DNA of 64,000 nucleotides from Actinoallomurus bryophytorum (GTDB taxonomy: Bacteria > Actinomycetota > Actinomycetes > Streptosporangiales > Streptosporangiaceae): the NCBI RefSeq assembly GCF_006716425.1, contig NZ_VFOZ01000001.1:6634001-6698000 (forward strand), read 5' to 3'. Each line of letters begins with the position of its first letter. Positions within the stretch are counted from its first letter, which is position 1. Under the pieces are notes generated by a model. It had not been told where the DNA came from. It did no database searches and saw only the letters and a list, made by a program, of their open reading frames with translations. Shown piece after piece: positions 1 to 8,185 of the stretch. Both the position numbers and the translations under genes were made by a program.

Positions 1-1
1 C

Positions 2-151
2 CAGGTGCGCGACACCCTCAAGGCCGCGGCGGCCAACACGGCCGACACCGCGCTGATCGCCGAGACCGGCAAGGGCGTGGACGCCGTACTGGCCGAAGGC
101 CTCAAGCACCACCTGTTCCTGGGGCGAGTGCTCGACAAGGTGAGGATGTGA
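2..151 (+). CDS. C-terminal end of an unrecognised protein (5' part outside window)
   Basis: An open frame runs from the window edge to a TGA at 149-151. The 49 visible residues are Ala-rich and look helical, ending in the basic stretch HHLFLGRVLDKVRM. No domain can be named from this tail. The last codon and stop overlap the GTG of the next gene (GTGA at 148-151), so the two genes are translationally coupled and probably work together. Nothing upstream is visible, so function is unknown. Confidence 0.6.
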   Translation, partial: QVRDTLKAAAANTADTALIAETGKGVDAVLAEGLKHHLFLGRVLDKVRM

Positions 152-510
152 CGACCATGGTCGTGCTGTCGGTCATCGACATCGCCCTGCTGATCGCCGG
201 GCTCGCGTTCTACCTCTTCGTCGTCGGCTCGCAGCTGGGCCGGATCGCGACCAACCTCGAAGAGTGTCGTGATCTCGTACGGGAGATCGGCGGCAACGCC
301 GAGCCGATCATCCCGGGCGTCGACCACATCAACCGCACCGGGGGAGTGGTGGCGGGGGCACTGCCCCTCCTGTACGGGATGGCCGAGGGCATTGTCGCCG
401 GCGTGACCCCCCGCCCCGAACCCGAACCCGAGCCCGTCCCGGCGCGCCCGGCCTCCGGCCGCCGCCGCTCCCGCCTCCACGACGGCGTGGGATACGCACC
501 TCGCCCGTGA
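148..510 (+). CDS. Small single-pass membrane protein, function unknown
   Basis: A 120-residue protein starting at a GTG inside the upstream stop codon (GTGA overlap). Residues about 5-27 form one hydrophobic helix that would anchor it in the cytoplasmic membrane. This is followed by a soluble segment containing LEECRDLVREIGG and by a second mildly hydrophobic Gly/Ala stretch (about 65-86). The tail is Pro/Glu-rich (repeated EP) and then basic. I do not recognise the family. The coupling to the preceding gene suggests a two-gene unit; a strong hairpin directly downstream ends it. Confidence 0.65.
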   Translation: MTTMVVLSVIDIALLIAGLAFYLFVVGSQLGRIATNLEECRDLVREIGGNAEPIIPGVDHINRTGGVVAGALPLLYGMAEGIVAGVTPRPEPEPEPVPARPASGRRRSRLHDGVGYAPRP

Positions 511-515
511 CCGCC

Positions 516-551
516 ACCGCTCAGGCCGCGCGGTGAGCCGGCCTGAGCGGT
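516..551. terminator. Bidirectional intrinsic hairpin between convergent genes
   Basis: A perfect 13-bp inverted repeat (516-528 with 539-551, ACCGCTCAGGCCG) encloses a 10-nt loop. It lies just after the stop at 510 and just before the 3' end of the convergent gene at 563. There is no U-tract, as is usual in high-GC actinomycetes. A partial third copy of the arm follows at about 556-570. Confidence 0.75.
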
Positions 552-562
552 GAACGCCGGCC

Positions 563-1780
563 TCAGCGGTCCAGCGCCAGCGTGTGGTGCCCGCCGCCCG
601 AGATCTGGAACACCCCGCTCAGCCCGGGCACGGTCACCGGGCTGGTGCGGTCGGTCGTCGTGCCGTCGCCGACCTGCCCGTAGTGGTTGTAGCCCCACGC
701 CCGTACCGTGCCGTCCGTGCGCAACGCGAGGCTGTGATAGCCGCCCGCGCTCACCCGCGCGACGTCGGAGGAGGCGCCGCCCACCACCACGGGGATCGTC
801 CGGTTGGTGAGCGTGCCGTCGCCGATCTGCCCCTCGTAGTTGCCGCCCCAGGCCACGACGGTGCCGTCCGTGCGCACCGCCAGGTCGTGGTAAGCGCCTC
901 CGCTGAGCTGGACGACTCCGGACAGGCTCGGGTCGACGCTCGGGTTCACGCCGTTCACGGTCACCGGGAAGTAGCGGTTGATCGTGGTGCCGTCACCGAG
1001 CTCCCCGTCGCCGTTGTAGCCCCACGCGCGTACCGTGCCGTCCGTGTGGAGCGCGAGGCTGTGGTTGTAGCCGCCCGCGACCTGGGCGACGCCGGACTGG
1101 CCGGACACGACCACGGGAAGGCTCCGGTTGGTGGTGGTGCCGTCGCCGAGCTCCCCGTAGGTGTTGTCGCCCCACGCGCGGATGGTGCCGTCGGCGAGCA
1201 GGGCCAAGGCGTGGCTCCCGGCCGCGGCGATCTGCCTCACCCCGGTCAGGCCGCTCACCTGCACGGGAGTGGTGCGGTTCGTCGTGCCGCCGTCGCCGAT
1301 CTGCCCGGACACACCGGACCCCCAGGCCCACACGGTGCCGTCCGAGCGCAGTGCCAGGCTGAAGTCGGCGGCCGCGGACACCTGGGCGACGTCGGTCAGG
1401 CCGGTCACCTGCACGGGTGCCGAGCTTCCCGTCGTGGTGCCGTTGCCCAGTTCGCCGTACGTGTTGTCACCCCACCCCCATGCCGTGCCGTCGTCGCGCA
1501 GCGCCAGTGTGTGCTGGAAGCCGCCGCTGAACTGCGTGATCTTGGTCAGCGAGGTGATCAGGACCGGAGAGTGCTGGTCGGCCGTCGAACCGTTGCCCAG
1601 CTGCCCGGAGGTGCCGCGCCCCCAGACCTCCCCGAAGCCCCACGTGCTCGCCCGTGCGGGCTGCGCCGTGGCGAGCGTCGTCGTGGTGGCGGCCACTAAG
1701 GCGAGCCCCGCCGCGACCGCGAAGGCGTGCGTCCGCCCCCATCTCCGGGTACGTTCGGTGCTCGGGATTACCTCGGTCAT
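563..1780 (-). CDS. Secreted RCC1-repeat beta-propeller protein
   Basis: A 405-residue exported protein. A basic N-terminus (RTRRWGR) precedes a hydrophobic Ala/Val/Leu core and an A-R-A-S cleavage region, a classic signal peptide. The rest is seven RCC1 repeats of about 50 residues, each with a WGxG/WGxN turn followed by G-(Q/E)-(L/I/V)-G-(N/D)-G and a later LAL-x-x-DGT strand. Seven copies are what a closed seven-bladed propeller needs. I placed the start at the second of two adjacent ATG codons because AGAGGA lies six bases upstream; a GTG nine codons further up is open but has no ribosome site. Such bacterial propellers usually bind ligands or partners, and no catalytic residues are visible. 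Partner unknown. Confidence 0.85.
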   Translation of the reverse strand: MTEVIPSTERTRRWGRTHAFAVAAGLALVAATTTTLATAQPARASTWGFGEVWGRGTSGQLGNGSTADQHSPVLITSLTKITQFSGGFQHTLALRDDGTAWGWGDNTYGELGNGTTTGSSAPVQVTGLTDVAQVSAAADFSLALRSDGTVWAWGSGVSGQIGDGGTTNRTTPVQVSGLTGVRQIAAAGSHALALLADGTIRAWGDNTYGELGDGTTTNRSLPVVVSGQSGVAQVAGGYNHSLALHTDGTVRAWGYNGDGELGDGTTINRYFPVTVNGVNPSVDPSLSGVVQLSGGAYHDLAVRTDGTVVAWGGNYEGQIGDGTLTNRTIPVVVGGASSDVARVSAGGYHSLALRTDGTVRAWGYNHYGQVGDGTTTDRTSPVTVPGLSGVFQISGGGHHTLALDR

Positions 1781-1886
1781 CATGCTTCCTCTCGTCTTGG
1801 AGGTCACGATGATGACTTCGGCCGCATCCCCGTTACATCGGGGAAATCCCTACATTGGACCCTTGACGTTTTTCTCGGATATGCGC
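1781..1886. promoter_or_regulatory. Leader of the RCC1 gene with a short dyad
   Basis: This gap between two minus-strand genes is relatively AT-rich. It contains the dyad CCCCG-ttacat-CGGGG at 1828-1843. The dyad could be an operator or a leader hairpin. No convincing -35/-10 pair is visible on the minus strand. Confidence 0.3.
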
Positions 1887-2333
1887 CTATGTCGCGTCCG
1901 GTGGGCCGGGCTCGCGGCGGGTGGTGAGAGGGCCGGTCGTCGGGGCGTTGTAGCCGCCGATCCACTCCTCCTTCCACGAGGGCTCGTACTTCTCCTCGTT
2001 GCAGCCCGGACGGTAGACCGAGCACAGCTCCTGGACGATCTGCTCGCGGTGTGACGGCAGCCCGCCCGGCACCTCGTACGTGCAGATGAACAGCTTCCAC
2101 TTGCTGCCCGCGCGGCGGGTCCAGCAGGACGCGCGAGGGTGGCCGAACGGGAGGCGTTCGCTCGCCGCGTCCTCGTAGTGGCCCGCATAGATCACCGCGT
2201 AGCGTTCGGGCCTGGCCTCCGGCTCCGGCCTGTACATGATCGCGTAGACGGCGGGTGTGGCCGGCGGTGTCCAGCCGGCGAGCACCCGCGGGCCCTCGAA
2301 GGGGTATCCGGCGAGCGAGCCGAGCCTGATCAT
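1887..2333 (-). CDS. Small conserved protein, possibly GIY-YIG-like
   Basis: A 148-residue protein whose ATG (2333) overlaps the upstream stop as ATGA, so I chose it over a longer Arg-rich N-terminus. It shows AVYAIMYR, then VIYAGHYEDA, a central W..R stretch, and near the C-terminus YRPGCNEE. The order 'x-V-Y-x-I ... V-I-Y-x-G ... R ... E ... Y-x-P-x-C-N' resembles the GIY-YIG nuclease fold, whose members often end in a YNPxxN motif. The resemblance is only by eye and nuclease activity is not assured. It is translationally coupled to the small gene upstream. The C-terminal tail is Pro/Arg-rich. Confidence 0.6.
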   Translation of the reverse strand: MIRLGSLAGYPFEGPRVLAGWTPPATPAVYAIMYRPEPEARPERYAVIYAGHYEDAASERLPFGHPRASCWTRRAGSKWKLFICTYEVPGGLPSHREQIVQELCSVYRPGCNEEKYEPSWKEEWIGGYNAPTTGPLTTRREPGPPDAT

Positions 2334-2614
2334 GCGAGGAAACCCAGGTCGTCCTCCTCGCCGGTCACGCCGACGTCGGCGATCGGCCACGACGGCAGCC
2401 CCGCCTTCGCCGCGGCGTCGGCGAACACCGCCGACGCCCGCTCCACCGCGGCCTCGCGATCGCCGGCCTCGACGGACAACTGTGCTCCGTAGCGCGTCGT
2501 GCCGATGCCGGACGCGATCCCGCCGTGCGCGGCGACCGCGTCGGCGAGCTCGACGATCTCCTCGCGGGTCATGACCCGATCACCTTCGGCCTCCAACGTC
2601 ACGCTCCACCTCAA
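2330..2614 (-). CDS. Small conserved actinobacterial protein, function unknown
   Basis: A 94-residue acidic protein with no signal or membrane segment, probably a small alpha/beta fold: an N-terminal strand, a helix (TREEIVELADAVAAHGG), a strand with GAQLSVEA and a second Ala-rich helix. The start is ambiguous. TTG at 2614 follows a GGGGG run, while GTG at 2602 follows GAGGTGGA. Its stop overlaps the next start (ATGA), tying it to the possible GIY-YIG-like protein, and it begins 11 bp after the VWA gene, so all may be one transcript. No catalytic motif is apparent. Confidence 0.55.
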   Translation of the reverse strand: MRWSVTLEAEGDRVMTREEIVELADAVAAHGGIASGIGTTRYGAQLSVEAGDREAAVERASAVFADAAAKAGLPSWPIADVGVTGEEDDLGFLA

Positions 2615-2625
2615 CGGGACGCCCC

Positions 2626-3759
2626 CTAAGTCAGCTCGGGTAGCAACGCGGCGAACTCCTCGAGGCTGCGCAGATCGTGTCCGGACAGCAGCACGTCGAT
2701 GTGGGGTGCGGCGACCATCATCCCGAGGGTGTTCGGCCGGAAATTCACGTTATTGCCCTTGTGGGGATTCAGCCACACCACCCGGTGACACAGCCGGGAG
2801 AGCCGGTCCATCGCGGTGGCGAGCACGTCCGGGTCGCCGCGGTCGAGACCGTCCGAGCAGATCACCACGATGCCGCCACGGCACACGCCGCGGCGTCCCC
2901 AGTCACGGACGAAGGCGTCCAGCGACTCACCGATCCGGGTGCCGCCCTCCCAGTCGACGACGGCCTGCGCGGTCCGTTCCAGCGCGTCGTCGGGCCGGCG
3001 GCGCCGCAGCTCCCGCGTGATGCGCGTGAGCCGGGTGCCGAAGCAGAACACCTCGACCCGCGCGGAGGTGCGGGTCGTGGAGTAGGCGAACTGGAGCAGG
3101 TTGCGGGAGTAGCCGGCCATCGACCCGGAAATGTCGAGGATCAGGGTCAGCGGCCGCAACCGCAGCCGGCGACGGCGCCAGAACAGTTCGGCGGGCTCGC
3201 CGTGCATGCGCAGCGTCTCGCGGACCGTACGGCGCAGATCGGGAGCCCGGCCGCTGGGCGCGGTGACGCTGCGCCGGGTACGGCGGCGGGGCGGGGTCAG
3301 CGCGATCGTCTTGATGATCCGGCGCACCGCGGCGAGCTCTTCGGGCGTACAGGCCGTGAACGACTTCGTTCTCAGCGTCGCGGCGTCGGAGGCGACCAGG
3401 CCCAGCCGCGTCTCCTCCTCGTCACCGCCCGGCTGTCCCGGCTCGGTCTGGGGGACCTGGAGTGTCGCCCGCGCCTCCGCCCTCGACTTGAGGCTGAACG
3501 GCACGGGCGGCGCGGGCTCCTCCTCGCCGTCGGCGAGGAAGTAGCGCCGGAACACCCGGTCGTAGGCCGGGATCTGGTCGCGGCCGATCACCAGTGTGGT
3601 CCGGCCGGCCCAGTACAGGTCCAGCAGGTCGGTCGGGTCCAGCGGGGACATCGCCGCGCAGTAGGTGAGCACGTCGCCCGAGCCCACGGGCAGTCCCGCG
3701 CCGCGCAGCTCACGTGCGAAGCCGACGAGCAACCGGACGTACGCCGGGTCCTCAGGCAC
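2626..3759 (-). CDS. VWA-domain protein, CoxE-like
   Basis: A 377-residue cytoplasmic protein of the CoxE-like VWA family. The N-terminal half is variable. From about residue 203 a von Willebrand A domain begins with the metal-ion-dependent adhesion motif D-I-S-G-S (209-213), followed by GGTRIGESL and a CSDG strand that complete the MIDAS. Its GTG start overlaps the MoxR-like ATPase stop by 8 bp. MoxR ATPase plus VWA protein pairs act as metal-cofactor insertion chaperones; CoxD/CoxE do this for CO dehydrogenase. The XdhC gene upstream fits that picture, but no hydroxylase structural genes are present, so the client is unknown. Confidence 0.85.
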   Translation of the reverse strand: MPEDPAYVRLLVGFARELRGAGLPVGSGDVLTYCAAMSPLDPTDLLDLYWAGRTTLVIGRDQIPAYDRVFRRYFLADGEEEPAPPVPFSLKSRAEARATLQVPQTEPGQPGGDEEETRLGLVASDAATLRTKSFTACTPEELAAVRRIIKTIALTPPRRRTRRSVTAPSGRAPDLRRTVRETLRMHGEPAELFWRRRRLRLRPLTLILDISGSMAGYSRNLLQFAYSTTRTSARVEVFCFGTRLTRITRELRRRRPDDALERTAQAVVDWEGGTRIGESLDAFVRDWGRRGVCRGGIVVICSDGLDRGDPDVLATAMDRLSRLCHRVVWLNPHKGNNVNFRPNTLGMMVAAPHIDVLLSGHDLRSLEEFAALLPELT

Positions 3760-4627
3760 CGAACGTGATCCGTTCGAGGTTGTCGCGGACCACGTCGAGG
3801 TCGTCGCGTTCTTTCACGACCGCGCCGAGCGTGTCCTCGACGGCTCCGGTGCTCAGATCGGACTCGCCGAGCACGTCGAGGGTACGTACCCAGTCGATGG
3901 TCTCGGCGACCCCCGGTGGTTTTGCCAGGTCCAGCTCGCGCAGCCGGTTGACCGCGGCGACGACCTTCCGCGCGAGCGTCTCGGAGATCCCCGGCGCGCG
4001 TACCAGCACGATCTCGAGCTCGCGCTCGGCACTCGGGTAGCCCACCCAGTGGTAGAGGCAGCGGCGCTTCAACGCGTCGTGCAGCTCACGCGTGCGGTTG
4101 GAGGTCAGGATGACGAGCGGCGGACGCTCGGCGGTGAGAGTACCGATCTCCGGGACGGTGATCTGGAAGTCCGACAGCAGTTCGAGCAGAAAGGCCTCGA
4201 ACTCGTCATCGGCGCGGTCGACCTCGTCGACGAGCAGGACGGCACGGTCACCGGCGCGGACCGCCTCCAGCAGGGGCCGTTCGAGCAGGAACGCGGGGCC
4301 GTACAGCTGCTCGACCGCCTGGCCGTCACCCAGGCCGCGCTCGGACAGCGCCCGGATCTGCAGCATCTGGCGCGCGTAGTCCCATTCGTAGAGGGCCTGG
4401 TTGGTGTCGATGCCCTCGTAGCACTGCAGGCGGATCAACTTGCGGCCGAGTACCGCGGCGAGCACCTTCGCGATCTCGGTCTTGCCGACGCCGACCTCAC
4501 CCTCGAGCAGGATCGGGCGGTCCAGGGCCAGCCCGACGAACACCGCCGTGGACAGCCCGCGATCGGCGAGATAGCCGCCGCCGCGCAGGACCTCGGTCAA
4601 CTCGCCGACGGTCTTGAGGCGATCCAT
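3752..4627 (-). CDS. MoxR-family AAA+ ATPase (CoxD-like)
   Basis: A 291-residue AAA+ ATPase of the MoxR branch. Walker A is GEVGVGKTE (43-51), Walker B is LLVDEVD (131-137), and sensor 1 lies in ILTSNRTRELHDALKRR. The start ATG follows AGGAG at good spacing. MoxR proteins work with a VWA partner to remodel or load cofactors into metalloenzymes; the partner here is the overlapping downstream gene. Length and motifs match CoxD-type members involved in maturing molybdenum hydroxylases. The target enzyme is not in the window. Confidence 0.88.
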   Translation of the reverse strand: MDRLKTVGELTEVLRGGGYLADRGLSTAVFVGLALDRPILLEGEVGVGKTEIAKVLAAVLGRKLIRLQCYEGIDTNQALYEWDYARQMLQIRALSERGLGDGQAVEQLYGPAFLLERPLLEAVRAGDRAVLLVDEVDRADDEFEAFLLELLSDFQITVPEIGTLTAERPPLVILTSNRTRELHDALKRRCLYHWVGYPSAERELEIVLVRAPGISETLARKVVAAVNRLRELDLAKPPGVAETIDWVRTLDVLGESDLSTGAVEDTLGAVVKERDDLDVVRDNLERITFGA

Positions 4628-4688
4628 CCAGTGTGCTCCTCACCGTGGGCAGCCCGCCCCCTTCGCCGCACGTGCGTTCTCGCGTACG

Positions 4689-4955
4689 TCAGGACGGGGT
4701 GGACTCCTGCCGCCCCAGGACGAGGTCGCGTACGGTGCCGCCCGATGAGCTCAGCTTGCCCTCGCGTTCGAGCCTTTCCCGCCACGCCGACCGAAGATCG
4801 GTCCCGGGCTCGGCCAGGCCGTCGAAGCTCACGTGCTTCATGTTCTTGCACGGCTTCTGCGTGCCGCAGACCTCGTCGAGGTCTGCGCGGTCCTGGTCGT
4901 CCGCCGCCCACACCGCGCGAAGCACCTCGACCGCGTCATCTGGCTGCTGGTTCAT
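4689..4955 (-). CDS. Small cysteine-containing protein, function unknown
   Basis: An 87-residue protein starting at ATG 4955 just after a TGAGG sequence; an upstream in-frame start is possible but less likely. The N-terminal half is acidic (AADDQDRADLDEV), followed by CGTQKPCKNMKH, where two cysteines five residues apart plus a nearby His could bind metal. The C-terminus is charged and helical. It sits between the XdhC and MoxR genes on the same strand. I do not recognise it; a small accessory protein of the same maturation set is an inference from position only. Confidence 0.5.
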   Translation of the reverse strand: MNQQPDDAVEVLRAVWAADDQDRADLDEVCGTQKPCKNMKHVSFDGLAEPGTDLRSAWRERLEREGKLSSSGGTVRDLVLGRQESTPS

Positions 4956-5030
4956 CCTCAGACCCCTTCCGGCCGGATGGTGCGAGATACCCCACACTAG
5001 GTCGCCGTGCGGCGTCCGGGCGATGGCGGA

Positions 5031-5996
5031 TTAAGCATTCGCTTTACCGGGTGCGTGGATCGACCCGGGCCGCGAACGCAGCGAGCCGGCGCCGGCACCT
5101 GACCTCACCGCCAGTGCCTCGGCGAGGATGGACAGGGCGATCTCGGCCGGGGTGTTGGCGCCGATGTCCAGGCCCGCCGGTCCGTGGATCCGGTCCAGCT
5201 CGGTGACCCCGTGCTCGGCGAGCCAGTCGGCCCGTGCCTGCTGGGTACGGCGTGAGCCGAGCGCTCCGACGTAGCCGGCACCACCGGACAGCACCGCCAT
5301 CAGCGCCCGGCCGGCGATCTCGGCGTCGTGGCTGATCACGACCACGTTGTCCAGCGGCGCGAGCTCGGCGAGCACCGTGGCCGCCGCGTCCGCGTCCGTC
5401 ATCGTCTGGGTGTTCCAGCCGAGCAGGCCGGCAGCCGCGACCAGCGCCTCCGCGATCGCGCCGGCGCCGATGACGACGAGCTTGGGAACCGGCCACAGCA
5501 CGGTGGTCACCGTGTCGCCCTCGATCGTGGACACGCTCACCGCCCGGCGGAACAGCCGCTCCGTGTCCTCCCCGGCGTCACCGACGGTGGTCCGGTCGTA
5601 CACGGTGGTCTCGGCCACCGCGCCACCGTCGAGCCGGGTGACCAGGCAGATCGGCTCGCGGTCGGCGAGCAGCTCCCACAGTCGCTCCGGCAGCTCGGCC
5701 GCGGGAACCAGCAGGCAGCGCGCGTCGCCGCCGCAGGACAGGCCCGCCACCAGCGCGTCCACCTCGCCGACGTGCAGGTCGACGAGACGGCCGCCGCCCT
5801 CCTCGCCGGCCAGGCCGGCGAGCCGGTCGTTGAGAGAACCGGACAGGACCGAACCCACCCGGCCCCCTCCGGGAGTGATCATCAGCGCCTCGGTGTGATC
5901 GCGGGCACTGAATCCATGGGTCTCGACCGCCCACGCCACGTCCACCCGCGTACCGGCGCGAAGACAGGCGACGGCGCTCACCGCGATGTCATACAT
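5031..5996 (-). CDS. XdhC/CoxF-family molybdenum-cofactor maturation protein
   Basis: A 321-residue protein with the two-part XdhC architecture. The N-terminal XdhC/CoxI domain includes a short GGDARC cysteine segment (about 107-112). The C-terminal Rossmann-like domain starts at KLVVIGAGAIAEAL and carries YVGALGSRRTQQAR and a late GLDIGANTPAEIALSILAE motif. XdhC proteins bind the molybdenum cofactor, protect its sulfurated form and insert it into xanthine-dehydrogenase or CO-dehydrogenase type enzymes in the cytoplasm. It heads a same-strand set with the MoxR and VWA genes. There are no hydroxylase subunit genes nearby. Confidence 0.88.
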   Translation of the reverse strand: MYDIAVSAVACLRAGTRVDVAWAVETHGFSARDHTEALMITPGGGRVGSVLSGSLNDRLAGLAGEEGGGRLVDLHVGEVDALVAGLSCGGDARCLLVPAAELPERLWELLADREPICLVTRLDGGAVAETTVYDRTTVGDAGEDTERLFRRAVSVSTIEGDTVTTVLWPVPKLVVIGAGAIAEALVAAAGLLGWNTQTMTDADAAATVLAELAPLDNVVVISHDAEIAGRALMAVLSGGAGYVGALGSRRTQQARADWLAEHGVTELDRIHGPAGLDIGANTPAEIALSILAEALAVRSGAGAGSLRSRPGSIHAPGKANA

Positions 5997-6022
5997 GTTC
6001 CGAGCCTAGGCCGCCCATGGCC

Positions 6023-8185
6023 TCATTCCCAGACGTCGGCCGAGCCGGCGACGGCGGGGTCGCGGGACTCGACGGCGAGCGTCGACTCCACGTAGGCGGC
6101 CAGGGCGAGCAGCGCCGAGTCGGTGCCGAACGGCGACGACAGCTGGAGGCCGATCGGCAGGCCGGTCGAGCCCCATCCGCAGGGCAGGACCAGCGCCGGC
6201 GCTCCGGTGAGGTTGTGCACGGCGGTGAACAGCCCCTCCGCCTCGCCCTCTGGCGTGTCGACCGGAGGCGTGGTGACCGGAGCGACGAACGGGGCGGCGG
6301 GGCCCAGGAGCACGTCGACCTCCGCGTAGACCTCGGCCGCGGCGGGCAGTAGCCGCTCGCGTGTGTCGAGCGCGTCCTGGTAGGCCGCCGCGCTGACCTC
6401 CGCGCCCGAGCGGAGCAGCCGCAGCGTCTCCGGGCCGTAGTGGTCCGGCGTGGCCGTCACCCGCTCGCCGTGCACCTGCCAGGCCTCGAACAGCAGGATG
6501 TCGGAGAACGTCTTCTCGATCTCGTCCAGGCCCGAGCCGTCGACCTCCACGATCGCGCAGCCGGCGGCCCGCAGAGTCTCGATCGCGCCGCGTACGGCGG
6601 CCGCGACATCCGGCTCCACCTCGGCGCGTTCGAGCTGTCCGGGGATCACTCCGATCCGCGGCGGCGCGCCGACCGCCGCCGCGGGCGCGGTGCCGGTCAG
6701 CGCCGAGAAGACCTTGGCCGTGACCGCGACGTCCGCGGTGAGCAGGCCAACGTGGTCGAGGGTCGGGGCGAGCCTCTCGACGCCGTCGAGCGGCAGCGTC
6801 CCGTGGCTCGGCTTGAACCCGACGGTGGCGCAGTAGTGCGCCGGGAGCCGGATAGAGCCGCCGGTGTCCGTACCCAGGGCCACCGCGCAGACGCCGGCAC
6901 CGACCAGGGCGGCCGAGCCTCCGCTGGACCCACCTGCCGTCCGGTCCGTGGCGTACGGGTTCATCGCCTCGGGCGCTTCGGGATGGACGGCGCCGGCGGC
7001 GTACTCCAGCAGGGACGTGGCGGCGAAGACGTCCGCCCCGGCGGCGCGCAGTGCCGCGACGACCGGGGCGTCCGCCGTCGCGGGCCGCGCGCGCATCGCG
7101 TGGGGGTTGCCGTTGCCGCGCGGGTGGCCGGCGATGTCGATCATGTCCTTGACCGCGACGGGGACGCCGTGCAGCGGTCCGTCCGCGGCGCGCGGGGGAG
7201 CGGGGAACAGCTCGACCACGGCGTTCAGCGGCCGGCCGAGCCGCTCGGCCCGTTCGTAGGCGGCGAGGAGCTCCAGGTTGGCCACCTCGCAGGTGCGCTC
7301 GCCCCGCTCGATCGCCTTGATGATCTGCCCGGCGTACGTGGTCAGCGGCCCGGCGAGGTCGTTCAGCAGGTCGTCGACCTCGGTCTTGCGCTTGCGGACC
7401 ATGAGGTCGCGGTAGATGCCGCTGTGCGACTTGGCGCTGGTGCGGTTGAACGTGACCAGCCGGGCCAGCGAGCCCTCCAGGTCGCGGGGGTCGAAGCCGT
7501 CGAACCCCTCGGGCTCCACCGGAGCCTGCGCGAGCACCTCACGCGCGATGGCGAGCATGAGCGGCCGCCAGCGCGGGTCCTCCAGCGAGTCCGCGATGGA
7601 CAGGTCGGACACGGCGCCGGCGTAGAGCATCGCGCCGTACGCCTCCTTGCCCCACAGGAAGCCCAGGATGTTGCCGGTGGCCTCGGCGTACGGGAGCGCC
7701 TCGGCCAGCTCACGGAGCCGCGGGGTGATCTCGCCGGTCGGCTCGCCGATCCGGAACGTGCCGACGTTGCCCTGCATGATCCGGCCGGGCGCGAGCACGT
7801 CGGCGCCGAAGTTCACGAAGCAGACGATGAGCCGCTCCGGGCCGACCACGGCGGACAGGATGTCGGCGGTCAGGCCGTTCTGGAAGCTGACCACGTACCC
7901 ATCCGGGGCCAGCCGGCCGCGCAGGAGTTCCGCGGCCTGGGCGGTGTGGTGGCTCTTGACCGCGATCGCGACGCGTTCGAGGCGATCGGGCAGGTCCTCC
8001 GGGGTGACCGCACGCGCCGTCACCGTGAAGTTCTCGACCGGGCCCTCGATCGTGAGGCCGTTCCGGTTGATCGCGTCGACGTGTGCCGGATCCGCGTCAC
8101 AGAACAGGATGTCGTGGCCGTCGCGGATGAGATGGGCTCCGATGGTGCCGCCGATCGCACCGGCACCGATGATGGTCAGCTGCAT
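6023..8185 (-). CDS. Fusion of a ketopantoate-reductase-like domain and an amidase-signature domain
   Basis: One 720-residue frame joins two enzymes. Residues 1-about 310 are an ApbA/PanE-type NAD(P) dehydrogenase: GAGAIGG nucleotide loop (7-13), Lys180 in LWGKEAY, and a late KRKTEVDD with Glu269. The Asn residues that normally follow the catalytic Lys are Gly184 and Tyr188, so the substrate is probably not ketopantoate. Residues about 325-720 are an amidase-signature hydrolase with an intact Ser-cisSer-Lys triad: Lys346 (VAVKD), Ser421 (GGSSGGS) and Ser444 (TDTGGS). The frame is uninterrupted across the join with a short linker, so this is one polypeptide. It is divergent from the peptide importer operon, which suggests it acts on an imported amide or peptide derivative. 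Confidence 0.88.
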   Translation of the reverse strand: MQLTIIGAGAIGGTIGAHLIRDGHDILFCDADPAHVDAINRNGLTIEGPVENFTVTARAVTPEDLPDRLERVAIAVKSHHTAQAAELLRGRLAPDGYVVSFQNGLTADILSAVVGPERLIVCFVNFGADVLAPGRIMQGNVGTFRIGEPTGEITPRLRELAEALPYAEATGNILGFLWGKEAYGAMLYAGAVSDLSIADSLEDPRWRPLMLAIAREVLAQAPVEPEGFDGFDPRDLEGSLARLVTFNRTSAKSHSGIYRDLMVRKRKTEVDDLLNDLAGPLTTYAGQIIKAIERGERTCEVANLELLAAYERAERLGRPLNAVVELFPAPPRAADGPLHGVPVAVKDMIDIAGHPRGNGNPHAMRARPATADAPVVAALRAAGADVFAATSLLEYAAGAVHPEAPEAMNPYATDRTAGGSSGGSAALVGAGVCAVALGTDTGGSIRLPAHYCATVGFKPSHGTLPLDGVERLAPTLDHVGLLTADVAVTAKVFSALTGTAPAAAVGAPPRIGVIPGQLERAEVEPDVAAAVRGAIETLRAAGCAIVEVDGSGLDEIEKTFSDILLFEAWQVHGERVTATPDHYGPETLRLLRSGAEVSAAAYQDALDTRERLLPAAAEVYAEVDVLLGPAAPFVAPVTTPPVDTPEGEAEGLFTAVHNLTGAPALVLPCGWGSTGLPIGLQLSSPFGTDSALLALAAYVESTLAVESRDPAVAGSADVWE

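Noticed and set aside
1863-1893. TTGACG with a TATGTC box as a + strand promoter
   Set aside because: The spacing is about 19 bp and it would read antisense into a minus-strand gene; too weak to claim.
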